Assembly: GCF_003702045.1 (NCBI RefSeq)
Contig: NZ_RBTP01000076.1
Coordinates: 56,256-120,255 of the forward strand
From: Pseudomonas viridiflava
Lineage (GTDB): Bacteria > Pseudomonadota > Gammaproteobacteria > Pseudomonadales > Pseudomonadaceae
Reading direction: 5' to 3'
Length of the DNA: 64,000 bases
The notes beneath the pieces are model-generated. The model was not told where the DNA came from. It saw only the letters and a list, made by a program, of their open reading frames with translations, and made no database searches. Numbering within the stretch: position 1 is the first letter of the stretch; every line of letters begins with the position of its first letter. Positions 52,650 through 61,357 of this stretch are shown here, piece after piece. Position numbers and translations under genes: made by a program.

Positions 52650-53728
52650 TGAGCCAGCCATTGATGGTAACCGCTGCACAAAAGGTCGGCCCCAAGGGCA
52701 CGCTGACGGTGGGCATTCTGGTACTGGCCGTTTTGCTGGCCCTGCCGCTGCTTTCGCTCCTGCCTGCCGACAACGGCCTGCAAGTGTCGGCCTACACCCT
52801 GACACTGGTGGGCAAGATTCTCTGCTATGCCATCGTCGCCCTGGCGCTTGATCTGGTCTGGGGCTATGCCGGGCTGCTGTCGCTGGGCCACGGCCTGTTT
52901 TTCGCGCTAGGCGGTTATGCGATGGGCATGTACCTGATGCGCGAAGCGGCGGGCGATGGTCTGCCTGCGTTCATGACCTTCCTGTCGTGGACCGAGCTGC
53001 CGTGGTACTGGGCGGGCACCGATAACTTCCTGTGGGCCATGTGCATGGTGGTATTGGCGCCAGGCTTGCTGGCGCTGGTGTTCGGCTTCTTCGCCTTTCG
53101 CTCACGGATCAAGGGCGTGTATTTCTCGATCATGACCCAGGCCCTGACCTTCGCCGGCATGTTGCTGTTCTTTCGTAACGAAACCGGTTTCGGCGGCAAC
53201 AACGGTTTCACCAACTTCCGCAGCATTCTGGGCTTCAGCATCAGCTCACAGGGCACGCGAGCGACGCTGTTTCTGGCGACCGTGATCCTGTTGGTCGCTA
53301 GCCTGTACATCGGCTGGCGTCTGGCGCAGAGCAAGTTCGGCCGGGTGCTGACGGCCCTGCGCGATGCGGAAAACCGGCTGATGTTCTGCGGCTACGATCC
53401 ACGCGGTTTCAAGCTGTTCGTCTGGGTCCTGAGTGCGGTCTTGTGCGGCCTGGCCGGAGCGCTGTATGTGCCGCAGGTCGGCATCATCAACCCGAGCGAG
53501 ATGTCGCCGACCAACTCCATCGAGGCTGCGGTCTGGGTGGCCTTGGGCGGACGCGGCACGCTGATCGGCCCGCTTCTGGGTGCCGGTCTGGTCAATGGCA
53601 TGAAAAGCTGGTTCACCGTGGCGTTCCCGGAATACTGGCTGTTCTTCCTCGGCGCGCTGTTCATCATCGTCACGCTCTACCTGCCCAAAGGCGTCATTGG
53701 CGTACTGAAGAAAAGGAGCGAGTCATGA
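52649..53728 (+). CDS. urtC: urea ABC transporter permease UrtC
   Basis: A 359-residue LivM-type permease with about ten helices, including LDLVWGYAGLLSLGHGLFFALGGY in part. It pairs with UrtB to form the channel. It overlaps urtB by one base and urtD by 4 bp. Confidence 0.95.
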   Translation: MSQPLMVTAAQKVGPKGTLTVGILVLAVLLALPLLSLLPADNGLQVSAYTLTLVGKILCYAIVALALDLVWGYAGLLSLGHGLFFALGGYAMGMYLMREAAGDGLPAFMTFLSWTELPWYWAGTDNFLWAMCMVVLAPGLLALVFGFFAFRSRIKGVYFSIMTQALTFAGMLLFFRNETGFGGNNGFTNFRSILGFSISSQGTRATLFLATVILLVASLYIGWRLAQSKFGRVLTALRDAENRLMFCGYDPRGFKLFVWVLSAVLCGLAGALYVPQVGIINPSEMSPTNSIEAAVWVALGGRGTLIGPLLGAGLVNGMKSWFTVAFPEYWLFFLGALFIIVTLYLPKGVIGVLKKRSES

Positions 53729-54585
53729 AAACCACGCCAACGCCTTCTTTCATGCTGGAACCGGTGCTGGACCCCAATTCCGACGCAGGCACCAGCCGTG
53801 ACGCGCTGGGGCTGGGCAAAAGCGCAGGCAAAGGACTGAATACGCGCCACGGCACCATCCTGACCCTGGAAGACATCAGCGTCAGCTTCGACGGCTTCAA
53901 GGCGCTCAATGACCTGAATCTGTACATCAGCGTCGGTGAGTTGCGCTGCATCATCGGCCCCAACGGCGCAGGCAAGACCACGCTGATGGACGTGATCACC
54001 GGCAAGACCCGGCCCAGTCATGGCAAGGCCTGGTTCGGCGAGACGCTGGACCTGACCCAGATGAGTGAAGTGCAGATCGCGCAGGCCGGGATCGGGCGCA
54101 AGTTTCAAAAGCCCACGGTGTTCGAAGCGCTGAGCGTGTTCGAAAACCTGGAACTGGCACAGAAGACCGATAAATCCGTGTGGGCCAGTCTGCGCGCCCG
54201 CTTGAATGGCGAGCAGCGCGACCGGATCAACGAGGTGCTGGAAACCATTCGCCTGACAGGCTCCGTGCAGCGCCCGGCAGGATTGCTGTCCCACGGTCAG
54301 AAGCAGTTTCTGGAAATTGGCATGCTGCTGGTCCAAGACCCGCAACTGCTGCTGCTCGACGAGCCGGTTGCAGGCATGACCGACGCGGAAACCGAGTTCA
54401 CAGCCGAACTGTTCAAGACCTTGGCGGGTAAACATTCATTGATGGTGGTCGAGCACGACATGGGCTTCGTGGGCTCGATTGCCGACCACGTCACCGTATT
54501 GCACCAAGGCAGTGTACTGGCCGAAGGCTCGCTGAATGACGTGCAGGCCGATGAACGCGTGATCGAGGTGTACCTGGGCCGTTGA
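53725..54585 (+). CDS. urtD: urea ABC transporter ATPase UrtD
   Basis: A 286-residue LivG-type ATPase: Walker A GPNGAGKTT, signature LLSHGQKQ, Walker B LLLLDEPVAGM and H-loop VEHDM. It has about 40 extra N-terminal residues before the ABC domain. ATG 53725 with AAAAGGAG upstream overlaps the urtC stop (ATGA). Confidence 0.95.
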   Translation: MKTTPTPSFMLEPVLDPNSDAGTSRDALGLGKSAGKGLNTRHGTILTLEDISVSFDGFKALNDLNLYISVGELRCIIGPNGAGKTTLMDVITGKTRPSHGKAWFGETLDLTQMSEVQIAQAGIGRKFQKPTVFEALSVFENLELAQKTDKSVWASLRARLNGEQRDRINEVLETIRLTGSVQRPAGLLSHGQKQFLEIGMLLVQDPQLLLLDEPVAGMTDAETEFTAELFKTLAGKHSLMVVEHDMGFVGSIADHVTVLHQGSVLAEGSLNDVQADERVIEVYLGR

Positions 54586-54597
54586 TACATCCAGCCC

Positions 54598-54622
54598 GTA
54601 GGAGCGGACTTATCCGCGAAAA
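54598..54622 (+). repeat. REP-like element between urtD and urtE
   Basis: GTAGGAGCGGACTTATCCGCG resembles the Pseudomonas REP core, with a small stem GCGGA/TCCGC (54604-54608, 54613-54617). It lies 13 bp after the urtD stop inside the operon. A single copy; no partner in inverse orientation is seen nearby. Confidence 0.6.
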
Positions 54623-54693
54623 ACAGGCACTGGGGTGTCACTGGCAAGCCGCTCATGACCAAAGATCAAGCTGTCACAAAGAGAACATGAACC

Positions 54694-55392
54694 ATGCTGC
54701 AGGTCGAAAAGCTTCATCAATATTACGGCGGCAGCCACATTCTGCGTGGCCTGTCGTTCGACGTGAAGGTCGGTGAAGTCACCTGCCTGCTGGGCCGCAA
54801 TGGAGTGGGCAAGACCACGCTGCTGCGCGTGCTGATGGGCCTGTTGCCGTCAAAGGAAGGCTCGGTGCAATGGGAAGGCAAAGCCATCACCGGCTTCAAA
54901 CCGCATCAGCGCGTACATGCCGGTATTGCCTACGTGCCGCAGGGCCGGGAAATCTTCGGGCGTTTGACGGTCGAGGAAAATCTGCTGATGGGCCTGTCGC
55001 GCTTTCCCGGATCGGAGGCCAAGGAAGTGCCCGCCTTCATATACGAACTGTTCCCGGTGCTGCTGCAAATGAAGCATCGCCGTGGCGGCGACCTGTCAGG
55101 GGGCCAGCAGCAACAGTTGGCTATCGGCCGCGCATTGGCGAGCCGCCCACGCCTGCTGATTCTCGACGAGCCTACCGAGGGCATTCAGCCATCGGTGATC
55201 AAGGAGATCGGCGCAGTGATCAAAAAGCTCGCCGAACGTGGCGACATGGCGATTCTGCTGGTGGAGCAGTTCTATGATTTCGCAGCCGAGCTCGCGGACC
55301 AGTATCTGGTGATGTCACGCGGAGAAATCGTCCAGCAGGGCCGTGGCGAGAACATGGAAACCGAAGGCGTTCGCGGCCTGGTGACTATTTGA
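54694..55392 (+). CDS. urtE: urea ABC transporter ATPase UrtE
   Basis: A 232-residue LivF-type ATPase with Walker A GRNGVGKTT, signature LSGGQQQQ and Walker B LLILDEPTEG. It forms the nucleotide-binding heterodimer with UrtD. Last transporter gene; the urease genes follow after 48 bp. Confidence 0.95.
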   Translation: MLQVEKLHQYYGGSHILRGLSFDVKVGEVTCLLGRNGVGKTTLLRVLMGLLPSKEGSVQWEGKAITGFKPHQRVHAGIAYVPQGREIFGRLTVEENLLMGLSRFPGSEAKEVPAFIYELFPVLLQMKHRRGGDLSGGQQQQLAIGRALASRPRLLILDEPTEGIQPSVIKEIGAVIKKLAERGDMAILLVEQFYDFAAELADQYLVMSRGEIVQQGRGENMETEGVRGLVTI

Positions 55393-55440
55393 TGCGCCAA
55401 TCCGTTATCGTGCAGCCCTCGACACAGAATTGAAGACACC

Positions 55441-56286
55441 ATGAATCTGCCCGCCAACACTGCCCTGTTCACCCCCAGCTGGCACGCCGAGCTGGAGCTG
55501 GGTTACGGGCGCTTTGACGACAGCACGCGCCCTGTTCAGCGCCGCCACAAAGGCCCGCTGCGGGTGCAAAAGCACCTGTATGCCGAAGGTCCGCAAGTGT
55601 GTCAGCACATCATCGTTCATCCTCCCGGCGGTATCGCGGGCGGCGACCGTCTGGATATCTGCGCGAACGTCGGCCCCGATGCCTGGGCACAACTGACCAG
55701 CCCCGGCGCGGCCAAATGGTATCGCGCAGCAAGCCCGGCGTTTCAGCAACTGGACCTTACGGTAGCGCCCGGCGCGACCCTGGAATGGCTGCCTCAGGAA
55801 ACCATCGTATTCAGCAACGCTCAGGCCGAACTGACCACCCGTATCGAGCTGCAGGGCGACGCAAAGCTGTGCTATTGGGATGTCGTGGCCCTGGGCCGTC
55901 CGGCCAGTGGCGAGCGTTTCGAGCACGGACATTTTCAGTCAGCGCTGGATATACGCCGCGACGGCACATTGATCTGGCACGAACGCCAACGCATCATCGG
56001 GGGCGACGGGCTGTTGGATTCGCCGATCGGGCTGGATGGCCATACGGTGTTTGCCACGTTGCTGATCACAGGCGACGTGGACAGCGAACTGCTTGAAGCC
56101 TGCCGCAGCCTGTCGATGCCCAACCCGGTACGCGGTGACCTGACGCAATTGCCGGGGCTGGTACTGGCGCGTTGCCTGGCCGACGAAGCCCTGCACGCTC
56201 GGGCCTGGCTGATCGAACTCTGGAAAAGGCTGCGCCCGGCCCTGCTGGGACGCGAGGCGGTAACGCCGAGAATCTGGAATACATGA
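55441..56286 (+). CDS. ureD: urease accessory protein UreD
   Basis: A 281-residue cytoplasmic accessory protein with the family motif HPPGGIAGGD and the segment LEWLPQETIVFS. UreD binds apo-urease and recruits UreF and UreG for nickel insertion; those partners are not encoded in this window. Confidence 0.94.
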   Translation: MNLPANTALFTPSWHAELELGYGRFDDSTRPVQRRHKGPLRVQKHLYAEGPQVCQHIIVHPPGGIAGGDRLDICANVGPDAWAQLTSPGAAKWYRAASPAFQQLDLTVAPGATLEWLPQETIVFSNAQAELTTRIELQGDAKLCYWDVVALGRPASGERFEHGHFQSALDIRRDGTLIWHERQRIIGGDGLLDSPIGLDGHTVFATLLITGDVDSELLEACRSLSMPNPVRGDLTQLPGLVLARCLADEALHARAWLIELWKRLRPALLGREAVTPRIWNT

Positions 56287-56306
56287 AGGCTGGCACACAT
56301 AGAATC

Positions 56307-56332
56307 GTGGGAGACGGCTTGCCACCTCCCAC
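56307..56332. repeat. inverted repeat between ureD and ureA
   Basis: GTGGGAG (56307-56313) and CTCCCAC (56326-56332) flank acggcttgccac. The sequence resembles Pseudomonas REP variants of the form tgtgggag...cttgc. It lies in the 100-bp ureD-ureA gap. Confidence 0.5.
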
Positions 56333-56386
56333 AAAAGCGCCAACAACGACTGCACGGCAATCGGAACACTACAACACGGAAACGCT

Positions 56387-56689
56387 ATGGACCTGACGCC
56401 ACGCGAAAAAGACAAGCTGCTGATTTTCACCGCCGGACTGGTTGCCGAACGGCGTCTGGCGCGCGGGGTGAAGCTCAATTACCCGGAAGCGATGGCCTAC
56501 ATCTCCGCTGCACTGCTGGAAGGCGCGCGTGACGGTCAGACGGTCGCCGACCTGATGCACTACGGCACGACGCTGCTGACCCGCGAGCAAGTGATGGAAG
56601 GCATTCCGGAAATGATCCCGGAAATCCAGGTGGAAGCGACCTTTCCAGACGGGACCAAACTGGTCACCGTGCATCAGCCGATTGCCTGA
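56387..56689 (+). CDS. ureA: urease gamma subunit
   Basis: A 100-residue structural subunit starting MDLTPREKDKLLIFTAGL, with RRLARGVKLNYPEAMAYI. It assembles with UreB and UreC into the cytoplasmic nickel enzyme that hydrolyses urea to ammonia and carbamate. Length is exactly that of the family. Confidence 0.97.
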   Translation: MDLTPREKDKLLIFTAGLVAERRLARGVKLNYPEAMAYISAALLEGARDGQTVADLMHYGTTLLTREQVMEGIPEMIPEIQVEATFPDGTKLVTVHQPIA

Positions 56690-56699
56690 GGATTCGACC

Positions 56700-57242
56700 A
56701 TGCCAGACGTGATTCGCGATGCGCTGCCGGACGATCTGCCCGGCATCCTCGCTATCTACAACGATGCGGTGCTCAACACCACGGCCATCTGGAACGAACA
56801 GCCGGTCGACCTGGCCAACCGTCAGGCGTGGTATGCCTCCCGCCAGACACAGGCTTATCCGATCCTGGTGGCCGTGGATGCGGCAGGCGACGTCGTGGGC
56901 TATTCGTCGTTTGGCGACTGGCGTCCTTTCGAAGGTTTTCGCCATACCGTCGAGCATTCGGTGTACGTACGCGCCGATCAGCGTGGCAAAGGCCTGGGGC
57001 CGAAATTGATGTCGGCCCTGATCGAGCGCGCCCGTACCTGCGACAAACACATGATGGTCGCCGCCATCGAAAGCGGTAACGCGGCCTCTATTTATCTGCA
57101 TGAACGACTAGGCTTCAAGACCACTGGCCAGATGCCGCAGGTTGGCACCAAGTTCGGTCGCTGGCTGGACCTGACCTTCATGCAGCTGGACCTGTCGCCC
57201 GGCGCTCAGGCGCCAGCCTCGCAAGCCCCCACATCCGTATAA
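56700..57242 (+). CDS. GNAT acetyltransferase, phosphinothricin N-acetyltransferase-like
   Basis: A 180-residue GNAT enzyme of the Pat/Bar type: IRDALPDDLPGILAIYNDAV, the acetyl-CoA loop DQRGKGLGPKL and SGNAASIYLHERLGF. Relatives acetylate phosphinothricin or methionine sulfoximine/sulfone, which are glutamine analogues. A similar gene sits at this place in PAO1 (PA4866, from memory). GAGGA lies 7 bp before ATG 56700. Confidence 0.88.
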   Translation: MPDVIRDALPDDLPGILAIYNDAVLNTTAIWNEQPVDLANRQAWYASRQTQAYPILVAVDAAGDVVGYSSFGDWRPFEGFRHTVEHSVYVRADQRGKGLGPKLMSALIERARTCDKHMMVAAIESGNAASIYLHERLGFKTTGQMPQVGTKFGRWLDLTFMQLDLSPGAQAPASQAPTSV

Positions 57243-57255
57243 CCGAGAGCCGTCC

Positions 57256-57789
57256 ATGAACCCTGCACAGTTGCGTCGCGTCACCGCCGAAAGCTTTGCG
57301 CATTATCGCCACGACCTGGCGCAGCTGTTGTTCGACACCGTTCACGATGGCGCATCGGTTGGGTTCATGGCCGACCTGACGCTGGGACAGGCGTTGAGCT
57401 GGTGCGACGACTTAAGGGCTGACGTCGCGTCAGGCAACCTGCTGCTGTGGGTCGTGGTCGACAACGAACGCGTGCTGGCCAGTGCGCAACTCGTGCTGTG
57501 TCAGAAGCCCAATGGGCTCAATCGTGCTGAAGTGCAGAAACTGATGGTGCTGCCAGTGGCACGGGGCCGTGGGCTGGGCAGGCAACTGATGGAAGCGCTC
57601 GAGCAGGCTGCCGTGAGGCTCAAGCGCGGCCTGTTGTACCTGGACACCGAAGCAGGCTCCACGGCCGAGTCCTTCTACCGCTCGATAGCCTACACCCGCG
57701 TAGGCGAACTGCCCGATTACTGCGCCACACCGGACGGTCGCTACAGACCGACCGCCATTTACTTCAAAAACTTGGGGCAACCGACATGA
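57256..57789 (+). CDS. GNAT acetyltransferase of unknown substrate
   Basis: A 177-residue GNAT protein with the acetyl-CoA site motif VARGRGLGRQLMEAL and the late LYLDTEAGSTAESFYRS segment. Its substrate is unknown. It starts 13 bp after the Pat-like gene and its stop overlaps ureB (ATGA), so it is translated with the urease subunits. Confidence 0.85.
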   Translation: MNPAQLRRVTAESFAHYRHDLAQLLFDTVHDGASVGFMADLTLGQALSWCDDLRADVASGNLLLWVVVDNERVLASAQLVLCQKPNGLNRAEVQKLMVLPVARGRGLGRQLMEALEQAAVRLKRGLLYLDTEAGSTAESFYRSIAYTRVGELPDYCATPDGRYRPTAIYFKNLGQPT

Positions 57790-58094
57790 TCCCTGGTCAA
57801 TACCAGATCCAGCCCGGCGAGATCGAACTCAACGCCGGACGCCGCACCCTGAGTCTCACCGTCGCCAACAGTGGCGACCGCCCGATTCAGGTGGGTTCGC
57901 ACTTCCATTTTTTCGAAACCAACGACGCGCTGACCTTCGACCGCGCCGCGAGTCGCGGCATGCGCTTGAACATCCCGGCCGGCACCGCCGTGCGCTTTGA
58001 GCCAGGGCAGGCACGGGAGATCGAGCTGGTTGATCTCGCCGGATTGCGCGAGGTGTACGGGTTTGCCGGTCGTGTGATGGGCAAACTGGATTGA
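57786..58094 (+). CDS. ureB: urease beta subunit
   Basis: A 102-residue subunit with the family start MIPGQYQIQPGEIELNAGR and the motifs RPIQVGSHFHFFETN and AVRFEPGQAREIELV. It overlaps the upstream acetyltransferase gene by 4 bp. Confidence 0.97.
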   Translation: MIPGQYQIQPGEIELNAGRRTLSLTVANSGDRPIQVGSHFHFFETNDALTFDRAASRGMRLNIPAGTAVRFEPGQAREIELVDLAGLREVYGFAGRVMGKLD

Positions 58095-58102
58095 TTGACG
58101 GC

Positions 58103-58126
58103 ATGGGCTGCACGCCTGCAGCCCAT
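58103..58126 (+). promoter_or_regulatory. hairpin between ureB and ureC
   Basis: A perfect 10-bp stem, ATGGGCTGCA (58103-58112) and TGCAGCCCAT (58117-58126), has a CGCC loop and starts 8 bp after the ureB stop. It has no T-run. It may stabilise the ureB message end or reduce read-through into ureC. Confidence 0.55.
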
Positions 58127-58135
58127 GACGTTCCG

Positions 58136-58197
58136 CGTCACACGACGAACGCAGAGTGTCCTGAGAGGCATTACCACGCAGCGCGTGGTAGCGATCA
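58136..58197 (+). repeat. partial TGATCGT/ACGATCA-family repeat between ureB and ureC
   Basis: The right half of the family is visible: cctgagaggcattaccacgc, cgcgtggta and a terminal GCGATCA (58191-58197). The left half differs and is occupied by the hairpin at 58103-58126. It lies in the 136-bp gap inside the urease operon. Confidence 0.5.
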
Positions 58198-58230
58198 GTG
58201 TGGGGCCAATAAAGCATTCAAGGAATCACC

Positions 58231-59931
58231 ATGAAGATTTCCAGACAAGCCTATGCCGACATGTTCGGCCCTACCGTTGGCGACAAGGTTCGCCTGGCCG
58301 ACACCGAACTGTGGGTCGAAGTCGAAAAGGATTTCACCACCTACGGCGAAGAAGTGAAATTCGGCGGCGGCAAGGTCATTCGTGACGGCATGGGCCAGGG
58401 GCAGTTGCTGGCGGCCGAGGTGGTCGACACGCTGATCACCAATGCGTTGATCATCGATCACTGGGGCATCGTCAAAGCGGACGTCGGCCTCAAGAACGGT
58501 CGCATCGCGGCCATTGGCAAGGCGGGTAACCCGGACATCCAGCCTGACGTGACCATCGCCGTCGGCGCCGCCACCGAAGTCATCGCAGGTGAGGGAATGA
58601 TCCTCACCGCAGGCGGCGTCGATACGCACATCCACTTCATTTGCCCGCAGCAGATCGAAGAAGCATTGATGAGCGGTGTGACCACCATGATCGGCGGCGG
58701 CACCGGCCCGGCAACCGGCACCAACGCCACGACCGTCACCCCCGGGCCTTGGCACATGGCGCGCATGCTTCAAGCAGCCGACTCCTTCCCGATGAACATC
58801 GGCCTGACCGGCAAGGGCAACGTCAGCCTGCCCGGCCCGCTGATCGAGCAGGTCAAGGCGGGGGCCATCGGCCTCAAGCTGCACGAAGACTGGGGCACCA
58901 CGCCTGCGGCCATCGACAACTGCCTGAGCGTCGCCGACGAGTACGACGTGCAAGTGGCGATTCACACCGACACGCTGAACGAGTCGGGCTTTGTCGAAAC
59001 CACGCTGGCGGCGTTCAAGAATCGCACGATTCACACTTACCACACCGAAGGCGCCGGTGGCGGCCACGCGCCGGACATCATCAAGGCCTGCGGCTCGCCG
59101 AACGTGCTGCCCAGCTCGACCAACCCGACCCGGCCGTTCACCCGCAACACCATCGACGAGCATCTGGACATGCTCATGGTCTGCCATCACCTGGACCCGA
59201 GCATCGCTGAAGACGTCGCGTTCGCGGAAAGCCGTATCCGCCGCGAAACCATCGCTGCCGAAGATATCCTCCACGATCTGGGAGCGTTTTCGATGCTCAG
59301 TTCCGACAGTCAGGCGATGGGCCGGGTCGGCGAGGTGATCATGCGCACCTGGCAGACCGCCGACAAGATGAAGAAGCAACGCGGTCCGCTGCCTCAGGAC
59401 GGCCCCGGCAATGACAACTTCCGCGCCAAGCGTTACATCGCCAAATACACCATCAACCCGGCCATTACCCACGGCATCAGTCACGAAGTGGGCTCTATTG
59501 AAGTGGGCAAATGGGCGGACCTGGTGCTGTGGCGTCCGGCGTTCTTCGGCGTCAAACCGACCTTGATCCTCAAGGGCGGCGCGATTGCCGCCAGCCTGAT
59601 GGGCGACGCCAACGCCTCGATCCCGACGCCGCAACCGGTCCACTACCGCCCGATGTTTGCCAGCTATGGCAGCTCGCTGCACGCCACCAGCCTGACCTTC
59701 ATCAGCCAGGCCGCATTCGATGCAGGTGTGCCGGAATCATTGGGCTTGAAGAAACAGATAGGCGTAGTCAAAGGCTGCCGCACCGTGCAGAAAAAAGACC
59801 TGATCCACAACGACTATCTGCCCGACATCGATGTCGACCCGCAGACCTATCAGGTCAAGGCCGATGGCGTGTTGCTGTGGTGTGAACCGGCTGATGTCTT
59901 GCCGATGGCGCAGCGGTATTTTCTGTTCTGA
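58231..59931 (+). CDS. ureC: urease alpha (catalytic) subunit
   Basis: A 566-residue nickel amidohydrolase. Visible features are the metal His pair in DTHIHF, the carbamylated Lys216 in GLKLHEDWG, HTDTLNESG, the HTEGAGGGHAPD nickel-ligand segment and the flap His region MVCHHLD. Full length with no damage. Nickel loading needs UreEFG from elsewhere in the genome. Confidence 0.97.
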   Translation: MKISRQAYADMFGPTVGDKVRLADTELWVEVEKDFTTYGEEVKFGGGKVIRDGMGQGQLLAAEVVDTLITNALIIDHWGIVKADVGLKNGRIAAIGKAGNPDIQPDVTIAVGAATEVIAGEGMILTAGGVDTHIHFICPQQIEEALMSGVTTMIGGGTGPATGTNATTVTPGPWHMARMLQAADSFPMNIGLTGKGNVSLPGPLIEQVKAGAIGLKLHEDWGTTPAAIDNCLSVADEYDVQVAIHTDTLNESGFVETTLAAFKNRTIHTYHTEGAGGGHAPDIIKACGSPNVLPSSTNPTRPFTRNTIDEHLDMLMVCHHLDPSIAEDVAFAESRIRRETIAAEDILHDLGAFSMLSSDSQAMGRVGEVIMRTWQTADKMKKQRGPLPQDGPGNDNFRAKRYIAKYTINPAITHGISHEVGSIEVGKWADLVLWRPAFFGVKPTLILKGGAIAASLMGDANASIPTPQPVHYRPMFASYGSSLHATSLTFISQAAFDAGVPESLGLKKQIGVVKGCRTVQKKDLIHNDYLPDIDVDPQTYQVKADGVLLWCEPADVLPMAQRYFLF

Positions 59932-60074
59932 AAACAGGTTGAACGCCAAACCGCGCGAACACCTGACAAAAACAGCGTCTACTGACAGATATGACAGTAA
60001 ACGCTGTGTTTGTAGCTCGGTGTAAAGACGGTAAGATGCGCCATCTCCAATCAGCTCCCCCAAGGTAACCGGCC

Positions 60075-61205
60075 ATGCGCCTCTCCGAATTCATCGTTCT
60101 CCACGTGGATCGCATCGTCGATGAATGGGAAAACTTCGCCAGAACACTGAAACCCGCTGCAGATACGATGAATACCGCCGAACTGCGCGATCACGCCCAG
60201 TCGATACTGCTGGCGGCTGCGCGGGACATGAAGACTGCACAGAGCAAAAGCGAAGAGATCGCCAAAGCCCGCGGCGAGGAGCTGAACAAGACGCCGAGCC
60301 TGGATGAAGCCGCGACCAGTCATGGAGAACTGCGCCATGAAGTCGGGTTTGACCTGGTGCAAATGACTTCAGAATTCAGGCACCTGCGCGCCAGCGTTAT
60401 CCGTTTGTGGGTCGACAGCCTGACCACCCCGCAACTGGCCGACTTTCGCGATGTGATCCGCTTCAATGAGGCCATCGACGAAGCATTGGCCGAGTCCACT
60501 GCGGCGTATGCCGAGCGTGTCGCACGTTCACGGGATATCTTTCTGGCGATTCTGGGCCATGATCTGCGTGCGCCGCTTCAGGCGGTCAGCATGTCGACCG
60601 AGCTGCTGGCTCGCAAATTGGTCATGGACGATAAAACCCAAGGCTACATTTCGCGCATCAAGACCAGCACCCGGCACATGGGCACGATGGTTGGTGATCT
60701 GCTTGAGTTCGTGCGCAGCCGCCTGGGCGCCAGCCTGCCGGTGGAACGCAAGTTCATGGACCTGGCCAACGCCTGTCGCGAAGCCTTGGAAGAAGCGACC
60801 GCCGGGCAGCCCGGTTCGGCCCCCGTGCTGAGTATCGAGGGCGAAACGCAGGGTCACTGGGACAGCGGGCGAATCAGTCAGATGCTACAGAACCTGATTG
60901 GCAACGCGCTGCAACACGGTGCCGCCAGTCACGAGATCACGGTGCGCGTCAACGGGGGGCCGGACACGGTGGAGCTGGTCGTTCATAACGAAGGCAAGCC
61001 GATTGCCGAAGACGCCATCGGCACGATCTTCGACCCGCTAGTGCGCAGTTCCGACGAAAACAGCGAAAGCCGCACCACCTCGACCAGCCTGGGCCTGGGT
61101 CTGTTCATCGTCAAGGAAGTGGTCAATGCACACAGTGGCAGCATTACCGTGACCTCGACCATCGGCGACGGCACCACTTTTACTGTGGTGCTGCCTAAAC
61201 ACTGA
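60075..61205 (+). CDS. cytoplasmic sensor histidine kinase
   Basis: A 376-residue kinase without clear membrane segments. Residues about 1-145 are helical and resemble RsbR/RsbRD N-terminal sensor domains. The HisKA box is GHDLRAPLQAV with His162. The HATPase domain has N-box LIGNALQHG and G-box TSLGLGLFIVKE. The signal and partner regulator are unknown; no response-regulator gene adjoins it. A 143-bp AT-richer gap after ureC probably holds its promoter. Confidence 0.85.
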   Translation: MRLSEFIVLHVDRIVDEWENFARTLKPAADTMNTAELRDHAQSILLAAARDMKTAQSKSEEIAKARGEELNKTPSLDEAATSHGELRHEVGFDLVQMTSEFRHLRASVIRLWVDSLTTPQLADFRDVIRFNEAIDEALAESTAAYAERVARSRDIFLAILGHDLRAPLQAVSMSTELLARKLVMDDKTQGYISRIKTSTRHMGTMVGDLLEFVRSRLGASLPVERKFMDLANACREALEEATAGQPGSAPVLSIEGETQGHWDSGRISQMLQNLIGNALQHGAASHEITVRVNGGPDTVELVVHNEGKPIAEDAIGTIFDPLVRSSDENSESRTTSTSLGLGLFIVKEVVNAHSGSITVTSTIGDGTTFTVVLPKH

Positions 61206-61233
61206 TGCCGACGACCGTGAGTGTGCCCTGCGC

Positions 61234-61349
61234 CGATCATGCCCATGCTCCGCTTGGACATGCAGCCGTGACGCTCTGCGTAACGTTCGGGAGCGGACGC
61301 GGAGCGTCGTCCTGAGCGGCGTTACCACGCAGGAGCGTGGAAACGATCA
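61234..61349 (+). repeat. full-length copy of TGATCGT/ACGATCA intergenic repeat
   Basis: This 116-bp element runs from CGATCAT (61234-61240) to ACGATCA (61343-61349). It contains catgctccgc, gacgcggagcgtc and a ccacgc...gcgtgg palindrome. It matches the reverse complement of 2951-3063 and lies between the convergent kinase and cbpA genes. Confidence 0.7.
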
Positions 61350-61357
61350 TGACACGA

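Noticed and set aside
58195..59682. 495-codon minus-strand frame over ureC
   Set aside because: Shadow of a fully conserved urease gene.
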